64,000 bases of DNA from Clostridium sp. 'White wine YQ' (GTDB lineage Bacteria > Bacillota > Clostridia > Clostridiales > Clostridiaceae), in NCBI RefSeq assembly GCF_028728205.1, contig NZ_JAQYUU010000001.1, positions 310,001 through 374,000 on the forward strand, read 5' to 3'. Within the stretch, counting starts at the first letter, position 1, and every line of letters starts with the position of its first letter. This document shows positions 44,593 to 55,122 of this stretch, one piece after another. The notes under the pieces are model-generated. The model worked only from the letters and a program-made list of their open reading frames with translations. It searched no databases and was not told where the DNA came from. Both the position numbers and the translations under genes were made by a program.

Positions 44593-45732
44593 ATGATTGT
44601 ATATTTTGATAATGCTGCTACAACAAAACCAATAGATGAAGTAATTGAAGCAGTTAATTTTGGTATGCGAGAATACTTTGGAAATCCATCTTCTTTACAT
44701 AGACTTGGGTTAGAAGCAGATAGAAAGTTATTAAGTTGCAGAGAAGCAATAGCAGGTACTATAAATGCAATTGCAAGCGAGATTTATTTTACCTCAGGTG
44801 GAAGCGAGGGAAATAATTTTATACTTAAATCTTTTGGCAAAAAAGGAAGTCATATTATAACAACAAAATTTGAACATCCTTCTGTACTTAATACTCTTAA
44901 AGAATTAAAGGATATGGGTGCTGAAGTTACTGAATTAGCATTAGATTCAGAAGGAAGAATTGATATAGAGGAACTTAAAAATAGCATAAAAAAGGAAACT
45001 GTATTAGTATCAATTATGCATGTTAATAATGAAGTAGGTACAATACAAAATTTATTAGAAATAGGGAAAACTATAAAAGAATTATCTAGTAGAGCAAGAT
45101 TTCATGTTGATGCTGTTCAGAGTTATGGAAAAATTGAGATAGACGTAAATAAATATAAAATAGACTTTTTAACAGCAAGCGGACATAAAATTCATGGTCC
45201 TAAAGGTGTTGGTTTTTGCTTTATTAGAAAAGGACTTAACCCTAAAGCACTAATTTCAGGTGGTGGACAGGAAAGTGGATTTAGAAGTGGTACTGAAAAT
45301 GTTCCATCTGTTATGGGAATGACTGAAGCAGCGGTAATAGCTCATAAGTCAATAAAAGAAAGCTTTGATAAGGTAAAAGAACTTAAAAGGTATTTCATTA
45401 GTTTGATAGATGATTTAGATAATAAAATAATAAATTCTAAGGAAGAAGAATATATAAGTCCATATATTTTAAATGTTTCATTTCCTGGAATTAAAGCAGA
45501 AGTGCTATTGCATTTGCTTGAGGAGAAGGATATTTTTGTTTCTACAGGATCAGCTTGTTCTTCTAGAGGTGGTAAAGGCAAATATGTACTAAAGGCTATT
45601 GGATTAAATGAAAAGGAAAGTGAAGGAGCAATTAGATTTTCTTTTTCAAGATTTAGTACAAAAGAGGAAATAGATTATACAGTAGAAGAGCTTAAAAAAG
45701 CACTTACATTTTTAAGGAGAGTAAGAAAATGA
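44593..45732 (+). CDS. Cysteine desulfurase, IscS/NifS family, partner of ThiI
   Basis: A PLP enzyme of 379 residues that takes sulfur from cysteine. YFDNAATTKPIDEV opens the protein, the PLP lysine is in TASGHKIHGPKGVG (about residue 200), and the active Cys loop is STGSACSSRG (about 320). The catalytic cysteine is intact. It overlaps thiI by 4 nt (ATGA), as in the nifZ-thiI pairs of other Firmicutes, so it most likely supplies persulfide to ThiI. ATG 44593 follows AGAAAGGA; TTG 44575 is less likely. Confidence 0.93.
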   Translation: MIVYFDNAATTKPIDEVIEAVNFGMREYFGNPSSLHRLGLEADRKLLSCREAIAGTINAIASEIYFTSGGSEGNNFILKSFGKKGSHIITTKFEHPSVLNTLKELKDMGAEVTELALDSEGRIDIEELKNSIKKETVLVSIMHVNNEVGTIQNLLEIGKTIKELSSRARFHVDAVQSYGKIEIDVNKYKIDFLTASGHKIHGPKGVGFCFIRKGLNPKALISGGGQESGFRSGTENVPSVMGMTEAAVIAHKSIKESFDKVKELKRYFISLIDDLDNKIINSKEEEYISPYILNVSFPGIKAEVLLHLLEEKDIFVSTGSACSSRGGKGKYVLKAIGLNEKESEGAIRFSFSRFSTKEEIDYTVEELKKALTFLRRVRK

Positions 45733-46883
45733 GAAAATTGATATTAATAAAATATGCATCAGAGATATTTCTAAAAGGTTTAAATAGAAATAAATTTGAA
45801 AGAAAATTAAAAAAGAATATTGCAAGAAAGTTACATGGGATTGAATTTGAATTTGTAGAAGATATGAGCAGATGGTTTATAGCTTCAGAAAATTTAGATG
45901 AAGTAGCTAGAAGAGTAAAGAAAGTTTTTGGAGTTAAAGAAATATGCTTTGTTACTGAAATAGAAAGTGATTTTGATAAAATAAAAGAATTAGCTTTCGA
46001 AAAAGTAAAAGCATCAGGAGCAAAAACTTTTAAAATAGAGACTAATAGAGCAAATAAAGATTTTAACATGGAGTCAGTTGAAGTATCTAGAGAAGTAGGA
46101 GCACATGTTCTAATTAATTATGAAGGCGAACTTTCAGTAAAAATGAAAAATCCTGAATGTATGGTAAAAGTTGAAATAAGAAAGAAAGCTTATATATGGA
46201 CACTAGGAGATGTTGTAAAAGGTGAAGGTGGTATGCCATATGGTGTTAATGGAAGCACTATGCTTATGCTTTCAGGTGGAATAGATTCACCAGTTGCTGG
46301 GTATATGATGGCAAGAAGAGGTGTTGAATTACACTGCGTATATTATCATTCTCATCCTTATACATCAGAAAGAGCTAAGGATAAAGTTAAGGATTTAGCA
46401 AAAGTCTTAGCAACATATACAGAAAAAGTTAATCTATATGTAGTTCCATTTACAGATATTCAGATGTCAATAATTGAAAAGTGTCGTGAAGATGAGCTTA
46501 CTATCATAATGAGAAGATTTATGATGAGAGTGGCATGTACATTAGCAGAGGAAAAGGGAATTCAATCAGTAACAACTGGAGAAAGTATAGGTCAAGTTGC
46601 TTCTCAAACAATGGAAGGCTTAATTGTATCTAATGATGTAGCAGATAGACCGGTATTCAGACCATTAATTTCAATGGATAAAGAAGATATAATGGATATA
46701 TCAAGAGATATTGAAACTTATGATATATCAATAAGACCTTATGAAGATTGTTGTACTATTTTTGTTCCAAAACATCCAAAGACAAAACCAGTACTTGAAG
46801 AAATAAAAAAATCAGAATCTAGTTTAGATTGTGAGGCATTAGTTAAAGATGCAATAGAAAATATGGAAGTTTATACATTTTAA
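45729..46883 (+). CDS. thiI: tRNA 4-thiouridine synthetase ThiI
   Basis: A 384-residue enzyme that adenylates and thiolates U8 of tRNA and may feed thiamine thiazole synthesis. It contains an NFLD/ferredoxin-like start, a THUMP domain (about 60-165) for tRNA binding, and a PP-loop ATPase with LSGGIDSPVAGYM (about 178). The rhodanese domain of the longer enterobacterial form is missing, as is normal in Firmicutes. A late cysteine motif (EDCCTIFVPKHP) may act in sulfur transfer. It is co-transcribed with the desulfurase. Confidence 0.95.
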   Translation: MRKLILIKYASEIFLKGLNRNKFERKLKKNIARKLHGIEFEFVEDMSRWFIASENLDEVARRVKKVFGVKEICFVTEIESDFDKIKELAFEKVKASGAKTFKIETNRANKDFNMESVEVSREVGAHVLINYEGELSVKMKNPECMVKVEIRKKAYIWTLGDVVKGEGGMPYGVNGSTMLMLSGGIDSPVAGYMMARRGVELHCVYYHSHPYTSERAKDKVKDLAKVLATYTEKVNLYVVPFTDIQMSIIEKCREDELTIIMRRFMMRVACTLAEEKGIQSVTTGESIGQVASQTMEGLIVSNDVADRPVFRPLISMDKEDIMDISRDIETYDISIRPYEDCCTIFVPKHPKTKPVLEEIKKSESSLDCEALVKDAIENMEVYTF

Positions 46884-46890
46884 AATTATT

Positions 46891-46922
46891 AAAGATATCC
46901 TAAAGGGGGTATCTTTTTTTTA
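46891..46922 (+). terminator. Terminator of the thiI operon
   Basis: AAAGATATCC / GGGTATCTTT stem with one mismatch and a short G-rich loop, then eight T. Confidence 0.8.
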
Positions 46923-46978
46923 TTAAACAAATATAATTACTAGCATATTTTAAATAAATAGTGGGAATATATATTAAG

Positions 46979-47006
46979 TTGACAATTGCGTATAAATGTG
47001 TATAAT
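46979..47006 (+). promoter_or_regulatory. Promoter of the his operon
   Basis: TTGACA (46979-46984), a 16-nt gap and TATAAT (47001-47006). The start site would give a leader of about 55 nt, too short for a T-box, so control must be by repressor or elsewhere. Confidence 0.75.
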
Positions 47007-47067
47007 TAAGGATATACTTTAGTAATTTATCAGAATAAAGTGATAAAGTGAATGACGGAGGGATAAA

Positions 47068-48210
47068 ATGGGGGCTATTAATAATTTTCTTCCTGAAGGG
47101 GCAAGAGATATAATCTCTGAAGATTGTTACAAGAAGGAAGAAATACGAAAATCTTTAGAAGAAAATTTAGAAAATTGGGGATATGAACAGATAATTACAC
47201 CTACCTTAGAATATTATGATACTTTTAATTCTCATCCTGAAGCTTTTAAACAAGAAGAAATGTATAAGTTTTTTGATAACAAAGGAAAGATTCTTGTTTT
47301 AAGACCTGATATGACAATTCCAATGGCAAGAGTAGTAAGTACAAAGTTAAAAGATTATAAAAGACCAATTAGAGTTAGATATACATCAAATGTATACAGA
47401 GTAAATGAGGCATTTGGAGGAAAACCAAATGAAATCACTCATTGTGGAGCTGAATTAATTGGGAGAGAAACTTTAGAAGGAGATTTAGAGATAATATATC
47501 TATCAATTAATCTTCTTAAAGCTTTAGACTTAAAGGAATTTAAAATCGAGTTAGGTCACATGGGGATAATCTCAGGAATTTTTGAAGAGTTAAATCTTGA
47601 GGATGAGGTTAAAGAAAAAATATCATTTCTAATAGAAAAAAAGAGGCTTGGAGAATTACAAGGACTTTTAAATAAGCTTAATATATCAAAAGAAATCAAA
47701 AGTTTCTTAGAAAAGTTACCATGGCTTTTTGGAAATGTTGAAGTTTTAGATTCAATAAGTGAACTTGAAATATATGAAAAAATAAAGGAACCAATACTAT
47801 ATTTAAAAGCTTTGGCAGAGGGGATTAAAAAACTAGAGTTACAGGAATATGTATCTTTAGATTTAGGGATTATACCTAAAATAAATTATTATACTGGGGT
47901 AATAATTAGAGGATATGTGCAAGGAGTTGGAAATTATGTACTCCAAGGTGGACGTTATGACAAACTTATAAATTCTTTTGGAATAGATAACGGGGCAATT
48001 GGTTTTGCTATAAATATTGATTCATTAATTGAGGTATATAAAAGTAGTAAAAAAGAAAAGATTACTAAGATAATATATTCTAAAAAAGATTTTATTGAGG
48101 CATTAGCAAAAGGGAATGAATTAACAAGTAAGGGCTATAAGGTTAATTTAATAGAAAAAAAAGATACGAATGCAGAAATAGAGAGTGATGAAAATACAAT
48201 ATTAATCTAA
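47068..48210 (+). CDS. hisZ: ATP phosphoribosyltransferase regulatory subunit HisZ
   Basis: A 380-residue protein with a histidyl-tRNA synthetase-like catalytic fold: RPDMTIPMARVVSTKL, RVRYTSNVYRVNE (motif 2) and GGRYDKLINSF (motif 3). It lacks the anticodon domain of a true synthetase and joins the short HisG as regulatory subunit, giving histidine feedback. It is first in a ten-gene operon. GGAGGG precedes the ATG. Confidence 0.94.
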   Translation: MGAINNFLPEGARDIISEDCYKKEEIRKSLEENLENWGYEQIITPTLEYYDTFNSHPEAFKQEEMYKFFDNKGKILVLRPDMTIPMARVVSTKLKDYKRPIRVRYTSNVYRVNEAFGGKPNEITHCGAELIGRETLEGDLEIIYLSINLLKALDLKEFKIELGHMGIISGIFEELNLEDEVKEKISFLIEKKRLGELQGLLNKLNISKEIKSFLEKLPWLFGNVEVLDSISELEIYEKIKEPILYLKALAEGIKKLELQEYVSLDLGIIPKINYYTGVIIRGYVQGVGNYVLQGGRYDKLINSFGIDNGAIGFAINIDSLIEVYKSSKKEKITKIIYSKKDFIEALAKGNELTSKGYKVNLIEKKDTNAEIESDENTILI

Positions 48211-48249
48211 TCTTTCTAAATTATTATGATTCAATTGGGGGGGAAGGAT

Positions 48250-48873
48250 ATGACAGTAAATATTGCACTAACAAAAGGGCGTTTAGAAAAAGAAAGTGTC
48301 AAGATCTTTGAAAAAGCTGGGTTTGATGTATCTTCGTTAAAAGATAAGGGAAGAAAACTCATTTTCAAGGATGAGAAAATGGATTATAACTATTTTTTAG
48401 TTAAGAGCGTTGATGCAATCACCTATGTTGAGCACGGGGTAGCAGATGTTGGTATTGTTGGGAAGGATACGCTTATTGAAAGTAACTTGAACTATTACGA
48501 AGTTTTAGATTTGAAGATAGGACAGTGTAAATTCATAGTTGCATCTCTTCCAGATTCAAGATTATTTAAAGATTACGGGCACATTAAAATAGGAACTAAA
48601 TATCCCAATGTAGCAAAGGAATATTTTTATGACAAGGGAATGGATGTAGAAATAATAAAGATTGAAGGTTCTGTTGAACTAGCACCACTTCTAGGGTTAT
48701 GTGATGGGATAGTAGATATTATGGAAACGGGAACAACTTTAAAGGAGAATGGATTGGTTGTCCGTGATGAAATCTGTGATATAAGTGCCAGGGTTATTGT
48801 TAATAATACTGCCTTTAAGTTAAAAGAGAAGGAGATTAGAGAATTTCTTTCAAAAATAAGTAATGTAATATAG
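48250..48873 (+). CDS. hisG: ATP phosphoribosyltransferase, short form
   Basis: It catalyses the first step, ATP + PRPP to phosphoribosyl-ATP. The 207-residue protein has the short catalytic form with no C-terminal regulatory domain, consistent with the adjacent hisZ. Motifs: ALTKGRLEKESVKIFEKAG at the start and the PRPP loop DIMETGTTLKENGL near residue 160. ATG 48250 follows GGGGGGAAGGA; ATG 48226 has no site. Confidence 0.95.
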   Translation: MTVNIALTKGRLEKESVKIFEKAGFDVSSLKDKGRKLIFKDEKMDYNYFLVKSVDAITYVEHGVADVGIVGKDTLIESNLNYYEVLDLKIGQCKFIVASLPDSRLFKDYGHIKIGTKYPNVAKEYFYDKGMDVEIIKIEGSVELAPLLGLCDGIVDIMETGTTLKENGLVVRDEICDISARVIVNNTAFKLKEKEIREFLSKISNVI

Positions 48874-48882
48874 GGGGCTATA

Positions 48883-50169
48883 ATGTTAAGAATATTAAAA
48901 TACAACGAAGAAAATAGAAATAAAGTTTTAGAAGAACTTAAGAATAGGGAAGTTAAGGAAAGTGAAGAAGTATTAAAATCAGTAAATGAAATACTAAACA
49001 AGGTTAAAGCAGAAGGCGATAAGGCACTAAGCTATTTTACTAATTTATATGATGGAGTTCAATTAGAATCTATTTTAGTTTCAAAAGACGAATCAGAAGA
49101 AGCTTTTTTGAAAGTTGAAAAAGAATTCATTGAGGCGTTAGAAAAAGCTAAAGAAAATATAAAAGTATTTCATGAAAAGCAAAAATTAAATTCTTGGATA
49201 CAGACTAATGATAGTGGAGTTTTCATGGGGCAAAGAGTAATTCCACTTGAAAGAGTAGGAGTTTATGTTCCTGGGGGAACTGCTGCATATCCGTCTTCAG
49301 TATTAATGAATGTTATTCCAGCTAAGGTGGCAGGAGTTTCATCAGTTGCAATGATCACTCCACCAATGAAGGATGGAAAGGTAAACCCGTATATTCTTGC
49401 AGCTGCTAAAATTGCTGGGGTGGATGAAATTTATAAAGTTGGAGGAGCTCAAGGAATTGGAGCCTTAGCTTTTGGAACTGAAAGTATAAAAGCTGTTGAT
49501 AAAATAGTTGGGCCCGGGAATATATACGTAGCTACCGCTAAGAAATTAGTATTTGGTACTGTAGATATAGATATGATAGCAGGACCGTCTGAAATATTGG
49601 TTATAGCAGATGAAAAAGCTAAAAAAGAATATGTTGCTGCAGATATGTTATCTCAAGGAGAGCATGATGTCTTAGCTTCATCAATTTTGCTAACTACTTC
49701 TGAAAAGTTATTAAATGAAGTGTGTCAAGAAATGGAGAAGCAAACTCAGAATTTAGAGAGAAAAGATATCATAAAAAAATCTATGGAGAAGTTTGGAATA
49801 GGGATACTATGTGAGAGTATTGAGGAATGCGTTAAGCTTTCTAATATAATATCACCCGAACATTTAGAACTCATGATTGAAAATCCAATGGAGTTATTAG
49901 GGAAAGTTAAAAACGCAGGAAGTGTATTTTTAGGATACTATACACCAGAGCCTGTTGGAGATTATTTTGGTGGTCCTAATCATGTACTACCAACATCGGG
50001 AACAGCAAGGTTCTTCTCAGCATTATCCACTGATAGTTTTATTAAAAAATCTTCGTTTATATATTACACAAGAGAAGAACTAATAAAGGCATCAAAAGAC
50101 ATTATAACGTTAGCGGATAAGGAAGGGTTAACCGCCCACGGAAATTCTATAAAAGTGAGGTTAGATTAA
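48883..50169 (+). CDS. hisD: Histidinol dehydrogenase
   Basis: It performs the last two oxidations, histidinol to histidine with NAD+. A 428-residue enzyme with [45 protein letters not shown] and the zinc/active-site block [17 protein letters not shown] and [13 protein letters not shown] follow toward the C-terminus. Complete length. Gap to hisG is 9 bp; hisC starts 1 bp after its stop. Confidence 0.96.
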   Translation: MLRILKYNEENRNKVLEELKNREVKESEEVLKSVNEILNKVKAEGDKALSYFTNLYDGVQLESILVSKDESEEAFLKVEKEFIEALEKAKENIKVFHEKQKLNSWIQTNDSGVFMGQRVIPLERVGVYVPGGTAAYPSSVLMNVIPAKVAGVSSVAMITPPMKDGKVNPYILAAAKIAGVDEIYKVGGAQGIGALAFGTESIKAVDKIVGPGNIYVATAKKLVFGTVDIDMIAGPSEILVIADEKAKKEYVAADMLSQGEHDVLASSILLTTSEKLLNEVCQEMEKQTQNLERKDIIKKSMEKFGIGILCESIEECVKLSNIISPEHLELMIENPMELLGKVKNAGSVFLGYYTPEPVGDYFGGPNHVLPTSGTARFFSALSTDSFIKKSSFIYYTREELIKASKDIITLADKEGLTAHGNSIKVRLD

Positions 50170-50170
50170 G

Positions 50171-51241
50171 ATGAAAAAAATACACGCATATACATCAATG
50201 GATACATCAAAGGAGATTAGACTTAATGCCAATGAGATATCTAATAATCTATACAAGGATGCAATATTTTCTATGACATCAATATTAGCATCTACTCAGT
50301 TTAATAGATATCCAGAGGATGAGGCCTTAGGTATAAGAAAAGCATATGCTAAATATGCTGGAGTTAAAGAAAAAAATATTATTGTTGGAAATGGTTCTGA
50401 TGAGATGATAAACCTTATTATAAGCTCAGCAATATCACAGGGGAAGAAACTACTAACCTTGGATCCAGACTTTTCTATGTTTGATTTCTATACTTCAGTT
50501 CAAGGTGGAGAAATAGTTAAGGTTAAAATTGAAGATCAAGGGAAAATTAATGTAAAGAATCTTATAGAAACAGGCAAACGAGAAGAGGTAAGTTTGATAA
50601 TATTCTCAAATCCTAATAATCCAACAGGAACAGTAATAGCAGAGAAAGATATAGTTAAGATATGCGAAAGCTTTAGTGATATTCCAATAGTTGTTGATGA
50701 AGCTTACTATGAATTTTACGGTGAATCAATGATTAAGTATATCAATAAATACAAAAATCTAATAGTGACTAGGACATTATCTAAGGCATGGGGATTAGCA
50801 GCTATTAGAGTTGGCTTCCTAATCTCCAATGAAGAAAAGATAAATGAACTTCTATCATATAAGGTTCCTTATAATGTAAACACTCTTTCACAGACATTAG
50901 GAACTATTGCATTAGGATATATAAATCTATTAAAAGAAAATACAAATATAATAATTTCAGAAAGAGAAAAGTTATTAGAAGAACTTAAAGAGTTAGAGAT
51001 TGAAAGTTCTTTAGATATATGTTTTTATCCATCTAAATCAAATTTTATATATGGAAAAACATCTCATAAGGATGCTCTTGTAAATGGGCTTAAAAATAAA
51101 AATATTTTAATTAGAACCTTTGAAGATGATAGTTTCAGAATAACAATTGGATCACCTCAAGAGAATAAGAGACTAATGGATACTTTAAGAAAGATTTTAG
51201 TCTATGAAGGAGATGATGGATATGACATTAAGAGTTTATAA
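50171..51241 (+). CDS. hisC: Histidinol-phosphate aminotransferase
   Basis: A class I/II PLP aminotransferase of 356 residues that makes histidinol phosphate from imidazole acetol phosphate. RLNANEI opens it, GNGSDEMI binds cofactor phosphate, FSNPNNPTG and VVDEAYYEF follow, and [14 protein letters not shown] carries the PLP lysine. Its 3' end overlaps the hisB start by 20 nt. Confidence 0.95.
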   Translation: MKKIHAYTSMDTSKEIRLNANEISNNLYKDAIFSMTSILASTQFNRYPEDEALGIRKAYAKYAGVKEKNIIVGNGSDEMINLIISSAISQGKKLLTLDPDFSMFDFYTSVQGGEIVKVKIEDQGKINVKNLIETGKREEVSLIIFSNPNNPTGTVIAEKDIVKICESFSDIPIVVDEAYYEFYGESMIKYINKYKNLIVTRTLSKAWGLAAIRVGFLISNEEKINELLSYKVPYNVNTLSQTLGTIALGYINLLKENTNIIISEREKLLEELKELEIESSLDICFYPSKSNFIYGKTSHKDALVNGLKNKNILIRTFEDDSFRITIGSPQENKRLMDTLRKILVYEGDDGYDIKSL

Positions 51242-51815
51242 AGGTAAAAGAGATACAAAAGAAACTCAAATTGAACTGGAACTTAATATTGATGGAAATG
51301 GTAATTCAGAAATATCAACAGGAGTTGGATTTTTTGACCACATGCTAACATTATTATCATTTCACGGGGATTTTGATTTGAATATTAAAGCAAAAGGTGA
51401 TTTATATATTGATGATCATCATTTAGTTGAAGATACAGGTATTCTGCTAGGAACAGCAATAAAAGAAGCCTTAGGAGATAAAAAAGGAATAAGAAGATAT
51501 GGAACCTTCTTTTTACCTATGGATGAGGCATTATCTACAGTTTCTCTTGATATATCTGGAAGAGGATTTCTGCACTTTGAGGGAGACTTTTCAAGAGAGA
51601 GTATAGGAAACTTTTCAACTGAAATGGTAAAGGAGTTCTTTAGAGCTTTAGCTATGAATGCAGAGATAACTCTTCATGGAAGAGTTTTATATGGGGAGAA
51701 TGATCATCATAAAATTGAAGGTTTATTTAAGGCTTTAGGAAGAGCTTTAAAAGAAGCTGTTACAATAGATGAAAATAATATAAACCGAATTCCTTCTAGT
51801 AAAGGAGCTCTTTAA
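51222..51815 (+). CDS. hisB: Imidazoleglycerol-phosphate dehydratase
   Basis: It dehydrates imidazole glycerol phosphate, a Mn-dependent step. The 197-residue protein is monofunctional, without the phosphatase half of the enterobacterial HisB. Motifs: [27 protein letters not shown] and [19 protein letters not shown] 51222 has AAGGAG at 9 nt; three earlier ATGs in frame (51204, 51213, 51216) lie before or next to this site. It overlaps hisC by 20 nt. Confidence 0.95.
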   Translation: MTLRVYKGKRDTKETQIELELNIDGNGNSEISTGVGFFDHMLTLLSFHGDFDLNIKAKGDLYIDDHHLVEDTGILLGTAIKEALGDKKGIRRYGTFFLPMDEALSTVSLDISGRGFLHFEGDFSRESIGNFSTEMVKEFFRALAMNAEITLHGRVLYGENDHHKIEGLFKALGRALKEAVTIDENNINRIPSSKGAL

Positions 51816-51826
51816 GGAGGGTCAAA

Positions 51827-52435
51827 ATGATAAGCATCATTGATTATGGTATGGGTAATCTTAAAAGTGTATATAATGCTTTTAAGTTTCTTGGAATAGA
51901 AAGTAAAGTCACAAGAGATTATAAAGAAATTAAGGCGTCAAAAGGAATATTATTACCTGGAGTAGGTGCATTTCCTGATGCTATGAAAAATCTAAAAGAA
52001 TATAATTTAGACCAAATAATACTGGAAGAAGTGGACAAGGATAAACCTATGCTTGGAATATGCTTAGGTATGCAATTGCTATTCTCAAAAGGATATGAAG
52101 GGGAAGAGTGTGAAGGGTTAGATATAATACAAGGAGAGGTCAAAAAACTTAAAGAGGGCAATATTAAGATACCTCATATTGGGTGGAACTCTTTAGAAAT
52201 AAATAGGAAAGATGAAATAATGAAAGGGCTAGAAGTTGAGAGTTATGTATATTTTGTCCATTCATTTCAAGGAGAAAATTTAAAAGATGAAAATCTTATT
52301 GCCTACAGTAATTATGGAGAAAATAAGATACCAGCTATAGTTAATAAAGATAAGGTGTACGGAGCACAATTTCATCCAGAAAAAAGCGGGGAAGTAGGAC
52401 TTAAGATATTAAAAAACTTTAGGGAGTTGATTTAA
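51827..52435 (+). CDS. hisH: Imidazole glycerol phosphate synthase, glutaminase subunit
   Basis: A class I glutamine amidotransferase of 202 residues that gives ammonia to HisF. The catalytic triad is visible: Cys in LGICLGMQLLF (about residue 80) and His/Glu in FHPEKSG (about 183-185). It also has the family start IIDYGMGNLKSVYNAF. AAGGAGGG precedes the ATG. hisA starts on the last base of hisH. Confidence 0.95.
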   Translation: MISIIDYGMGNLKSVYNAFKFLGIESKVTRDYKEIKASKGILLPGVGAFPDAMKNLKEYNLDQIILEEVDKDKPMLGICLGMQLLFSKGYEGEECEGLDIIQGEVKKLKEGNIKIPHIGWNSLEINRKDEIMKGLEVESYVYFVHSFQGENLKDENLIAYSNYGENKIPAIVNKDKVYGAQFHPEKSGEVGLKILKNFRELI

Positions 52436-53148
52436 TGATAATATTACCAGCAATAGACATTAGAGGTGGAAAAGCTGTTAGATTATATCAAGGAGATTAT
52501 TCTAAAGAAGAAATCGTAGCAAAGGATATTTTCGATCAAGCTAAAGAATTTCAAAGCTTAGGAGCAACTAATCTTCATTTAGTTGATTTAGACGGAGCAA
52601 AGGAAGGGACAGGAATAAATGAGGAAATTATTCTAAAGCTTGCCAAAACATTAGATATGTCTATTGAAGTAGGTGGAGGAATAAGAAACCTTGATAGAAT
52701 AGATAAGCTCCTAACAAAGGGGGTAGATAAGGTTATTCTAGGAACAGCAGCAATTGAAAATAAAGAATTATTATTAAGAGCATTAGATAAATATGGAGAT
52801 GCTGTTATAGTGGGAATTGATGCAAGAGATGGAAAAGTATGTGGAAATGGATGGCTTAAAGAAAGCAATTTAGACTATATTGATTTCAGCAAGACTATGG
52901 CAGACTACGGTGTAGATAATATCATTGTTACTGATATAAGCAGAGACGGAACACTTCAAGGAGTTAATCTTGAAATGTTAAAGAAGCTAAAAGAGGAAGT
53001 AAATATAAAAATTACAGCTTCTGGTGGAGTTAAAAATATAGAGGATATTGAAAAACTAAAGGATCTAGATATATATGGGGCGATAACTGGAAAGGCTATT
53101 TATTCAGGAGAACTTTCATTAAAAGCAGCATTGGATTTAGTTAAATAA
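52435..53148 (+). CDS. hisA: ProFAR isomerase HisA
   Basis: A TIM-barrel isomerase of 237 residues that converts ProFAR to PRFAR. Catalytic Asp of LPAIDIRGGKAVRL (residue 8) and the second Asp in VTDISRDGTLQG (about 165-170) are present, with phosphate-binding GGIR and ASGGVKN loops. It overlaps hisH by 1 nt and lies 15 bp before hisF. Confidence 0.95.
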   Translation: MIILPAIDIRGGKAVRLYQGDYSKEEIVAKDIFDQAKEFQSLGATNLHLVDLDGAKEGTGINEEIILKLAKTLDMSIEVGGGIRNLDRIDKLLTKGVDKVILGTAAIENKELLLRALDKYGDAVIVGIDARDGKVCGNGWLKESNLDYIDFSKTMADYGVDNIIVTDISRDGTLQGVNLEMLKKLKEEVNIKITASGGVKNIEDIEKLKDLDIYGAITGKAIYSGELSLKAALDLVK

Positions 53149-53163
53149 CCTAGGAGGGATATT

Positions 53164-53925
53164 ATGCATACTAAAAGAATAATTCCCTGTCTAGATGTAG
53201 ATAAGGGAAGGGTAGTCAAGGGAATTAATTTTAAAGGACTTATAAATGTTGGAGATCCAGTAGAACTGGCTGAATACTACAGTAATGAAGGTGCTGATGA
53301 GTTGGTGTTTTTAGATATTAAGGCAACTCATGAAGGAAGAGGAATAATGGAGGATGTGGTTAGAAGAACTGCTGAAAAAGTATTTATTCCCTTTACTGTA
53401 GGAGGAGGATTAACTTCTGTAGATGACATTAGAAGGATATTAAGGGCTGGGGCTGATAAGATATCTCTTAACTCTGCTGCAGTGAGAAATAAGGAACTAA
53501 TAAAAGAAGGATCCTATTACTTTGGATCACAGTGTATAGTTCTTGCAGTAGATGCAAAGAGAAGAGCTGACAATACTGGGTGGAATGTATTTGTAAATGG
53601 AGGAAGAATAGATACTGGCTTAGACGTTCTTAGTTGGATTGAAGAAGGGGTAAGGCTTGGGGCAGGAGAAATACTATTAACATCTATGGATAGAGATGGA
53701 ACAAAGGAAGGTTTTGATAATAACCTTCTTGCAAAGGTTGATGAAATAGTTAATGTTCCTGTTATAGCCTCTGGGGGCTGTGGGAGCCTGGAACATTTTT
53801 ATGAAGCCTTTAATAGTGGAAAGGCTGATGCTGCACTAGCGGCTTCTCTATTTCATTATGGAAAACTTAGAATAAATGAAGTTAAAGATTATTTAAGAGA
53901 ACGAAAAATTCCTATGAGAAAATAA
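53164..53925 (+). CDS. hisF: Imidazole glycerol phosphate synthase, cyclase subunit
   Basis: A TIM-barrel cyclase of 253 residues that pairs with His[17 protein letters not shown] carries catalytic Asp11, and [14 protein letters not shown] the second Asp. TVGGGLTS and ASGGCGSL are the phosphate loops. Length is standard. GGAGGG precedes the ATG; hisI follows at 10 bp. Confidence 0.96.
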   Translation: MHTKRIIPCLDVDKGRVVKGINFKGLINVGDPVELAEYYSNEGADELVFLDIKATHEGRGIMEDVVRRTAEKVFIPFTVGGGLTSVDDIRRILRAGADKISLNSAAVRNKELIKEGSYYFGSQCIVLAVDAKRRADNTGWNVFVNGGRIDTGLDVLSWIEEGVRLGAGEILLTSMDRDGTKEGFDNNLLAKVDEIVNVPVIASGGCGSLEHFYEAFNSGKADAALAASLFHYGKLRINEVKDYLRERKIPMRK

Positions 53926-53935
53926 AGGAGATATT

Positions 53936-54271
53936 ATGTTTGATATAGATAAAATTGATTTTGACAAAGGTAATTCTCTTGTACCAGCAATAGTTCAAGA
54001 CTATAAAACAAAAGAAGTGTTAATGCTAGCATATATGAATAAAGAAAGCCTTAATAAGACTTTAGAAAGTGGAACCACTTGGTTTTATTCAAGAAGTAGA
54101 AATGAATATTGGAATAAAGGAGCAACTTCAGGTAATTTACAATTTGTAAAAGAAATGTATTATGATTGTGATGGAGATACAATCTTAGTGCTGGTTGAGC
54201 CAAATGGGCCTGCATGTCATACTGGAAAAAATAGTTGCTTTTTCAATAATATATACGGGGGAAAAATATGA
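53936..54271 (+). CDS. hisI: Phosphoribosyl-AMP cyclohydrolase
   Basis: A zinc/magnesium enzyme of 111 residues that opens the adenine ring of PR-AMP. Motifs: [33 protein letters not shown], and the metal-binding [12 protein letters not shown] plus GPACHTG. It is separate from HisE, unlike the fused HisIE of many bacteria. It overlaps hisE by 4 nt. Confidence 0.95.
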   Translation: MFDIDKIDFDKGNSLVPAIVQDYKTKEVLMLAYMNKESLNKTLESGTTWFYSRSRNEYWNKGATSGNLQFVKEMYYDCDGDTILVLVEPNGPACHTGKNSCFFNNIYGGKI

Positions 54272-54594
54272 AAAGTGAATTAGAAAGCTTATATAAACTT
54301 ATTTTATCTAGAAAAGAAGATGGCGAAGAAGGATCATATACCAAATATCTATTTTCAAAAGGAATAGATAAAATATTAAAGAAAATAGGTGAGGAAAGTA
54401 CAGAGGTGATTATAGCCTCAAAAGGAGATAGCAGAGAAGATCAAGTGGCTGAAATATGTGATCTAACCTATCATTTATTAGTTCTAATGGCAGAACTAAA
54501 TATACCACTAGAATCAGTAGAAGAAGAATTGAAAAAAAGAAGTGAGAAGATAAGCAATTTTAAAGGTGAAAGAAAAGAAGTACAAGATTTATAA
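54268..54594 (+). CDS. hisE: Phosphoribosyl-ATP pyrophosphatase
   Basis: A MazG-like all-alpha hydrolase of 108 residues that turns PR-ATP into PR-AMP. It has the acidic metal-binding pattern [16 protein letters not shown] and [13 protein letters not shown]. Last gene of the operon; it overlaps hisI by 4 nt (ATGA), and a terminator follows after 9 bp. Confidence 0.94.
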   Translation: MKSELESLYKLILSRKEDGEEGSYTKYLFSKGIDKILKKIGEESTEVIIASKGDSREDQVAEICDLTYHLLVLMAELNIPLESVEEELKKRSEKISNFKGERKEVQDL

Positions 54595-54603
54595 AAAAAT
54601 TAG

Positions 54604-54640
54604 AAAATCCCTCCTATAATAAAATATGGAGGGATTTTTT
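54604..54640 (+). terminator. Terminator of the his operon
   Basis: AAATCCCTCC / GGAGGGATTT with a 13-nt AT loop that can pair further, then TTTT. Confidence 0.85.
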
Positions 54641-54654
54641 AAATATGTAAAATC

Positions 54655-55122
54655 TTAGTGAAGTTCACCTATTTCATTTGGATGTTCATTGTGTGACTTC
54701 TTTCTAAATATTATAAATTTATTAATTATAAAACCAATCAGTCCTGTTGCCATGGCAGCAGTAAAAGCTGATAAGTTTGCATTTAGTCCTCTATGTAAGT
54801 GGAAAGGGTTTAATCTTGTTAATTTAACTAAAATAATGGCATCCATTAAACTTAATACAGCTAAAAGGGAAATATAACTAAAGTAAGATTTTATTGATGC
54901 CTTTGTTTTAAATGTATATTTTCTATTAAGTAAATATCCTGTAGTAGAATAAACTGCAAAGGAAATTAACTTAAAAAGATAATTAATTCTACCTATATAC
55001 ATTCCGGAAGCAAACCATAGTATATTAAGTACAATCAAATCTATTATTACATTGGATGCTCCAACTAAAGCATAAGTAATGAATTGAATAATGGATTTAT
55101 AATTAAAGCTTTTGTTTATCAA
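54655..55122 (-). CDS. GtrA family membrane protein
   Basis: A 155-residue protein with four membrane helices. The GtrA pattern is visible in FITYALVGASNVIIDLIVLN near the start and STTGYLLNRKYTFKT and FIINKFIIFRKK at helix ends. GtrA-like proteins are thought to flip or carry lipid-linked sugars for cell-surface glycans. The TTG at 55122 follows GGAGGGG; TTG 55137 overlaps that site. Not linked to histidine synthesis. Confidence 0.85.
   Translation of the reverse strand: MINKSFNYKSIIQFITYALVGASNVIIDLIVLNILWFASGMYIGRINYLFKLISFAVYSTTGYLLNRKYTFKTKASIKSYFSYISLLAVLSLMDAIILVKLTRLNPFHLHRGLNANLSAFTAAMATGLIGFIINKFIIFRKKSHNEHPNEIGELH

Noticed and set aside
47007..47067. Possible T-box or histidine attenuator before hisZ
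   Set aside because: The leader is only about 55 nt, with no T-box consensus, no His-codon leader peptide and no terminator hairpin.
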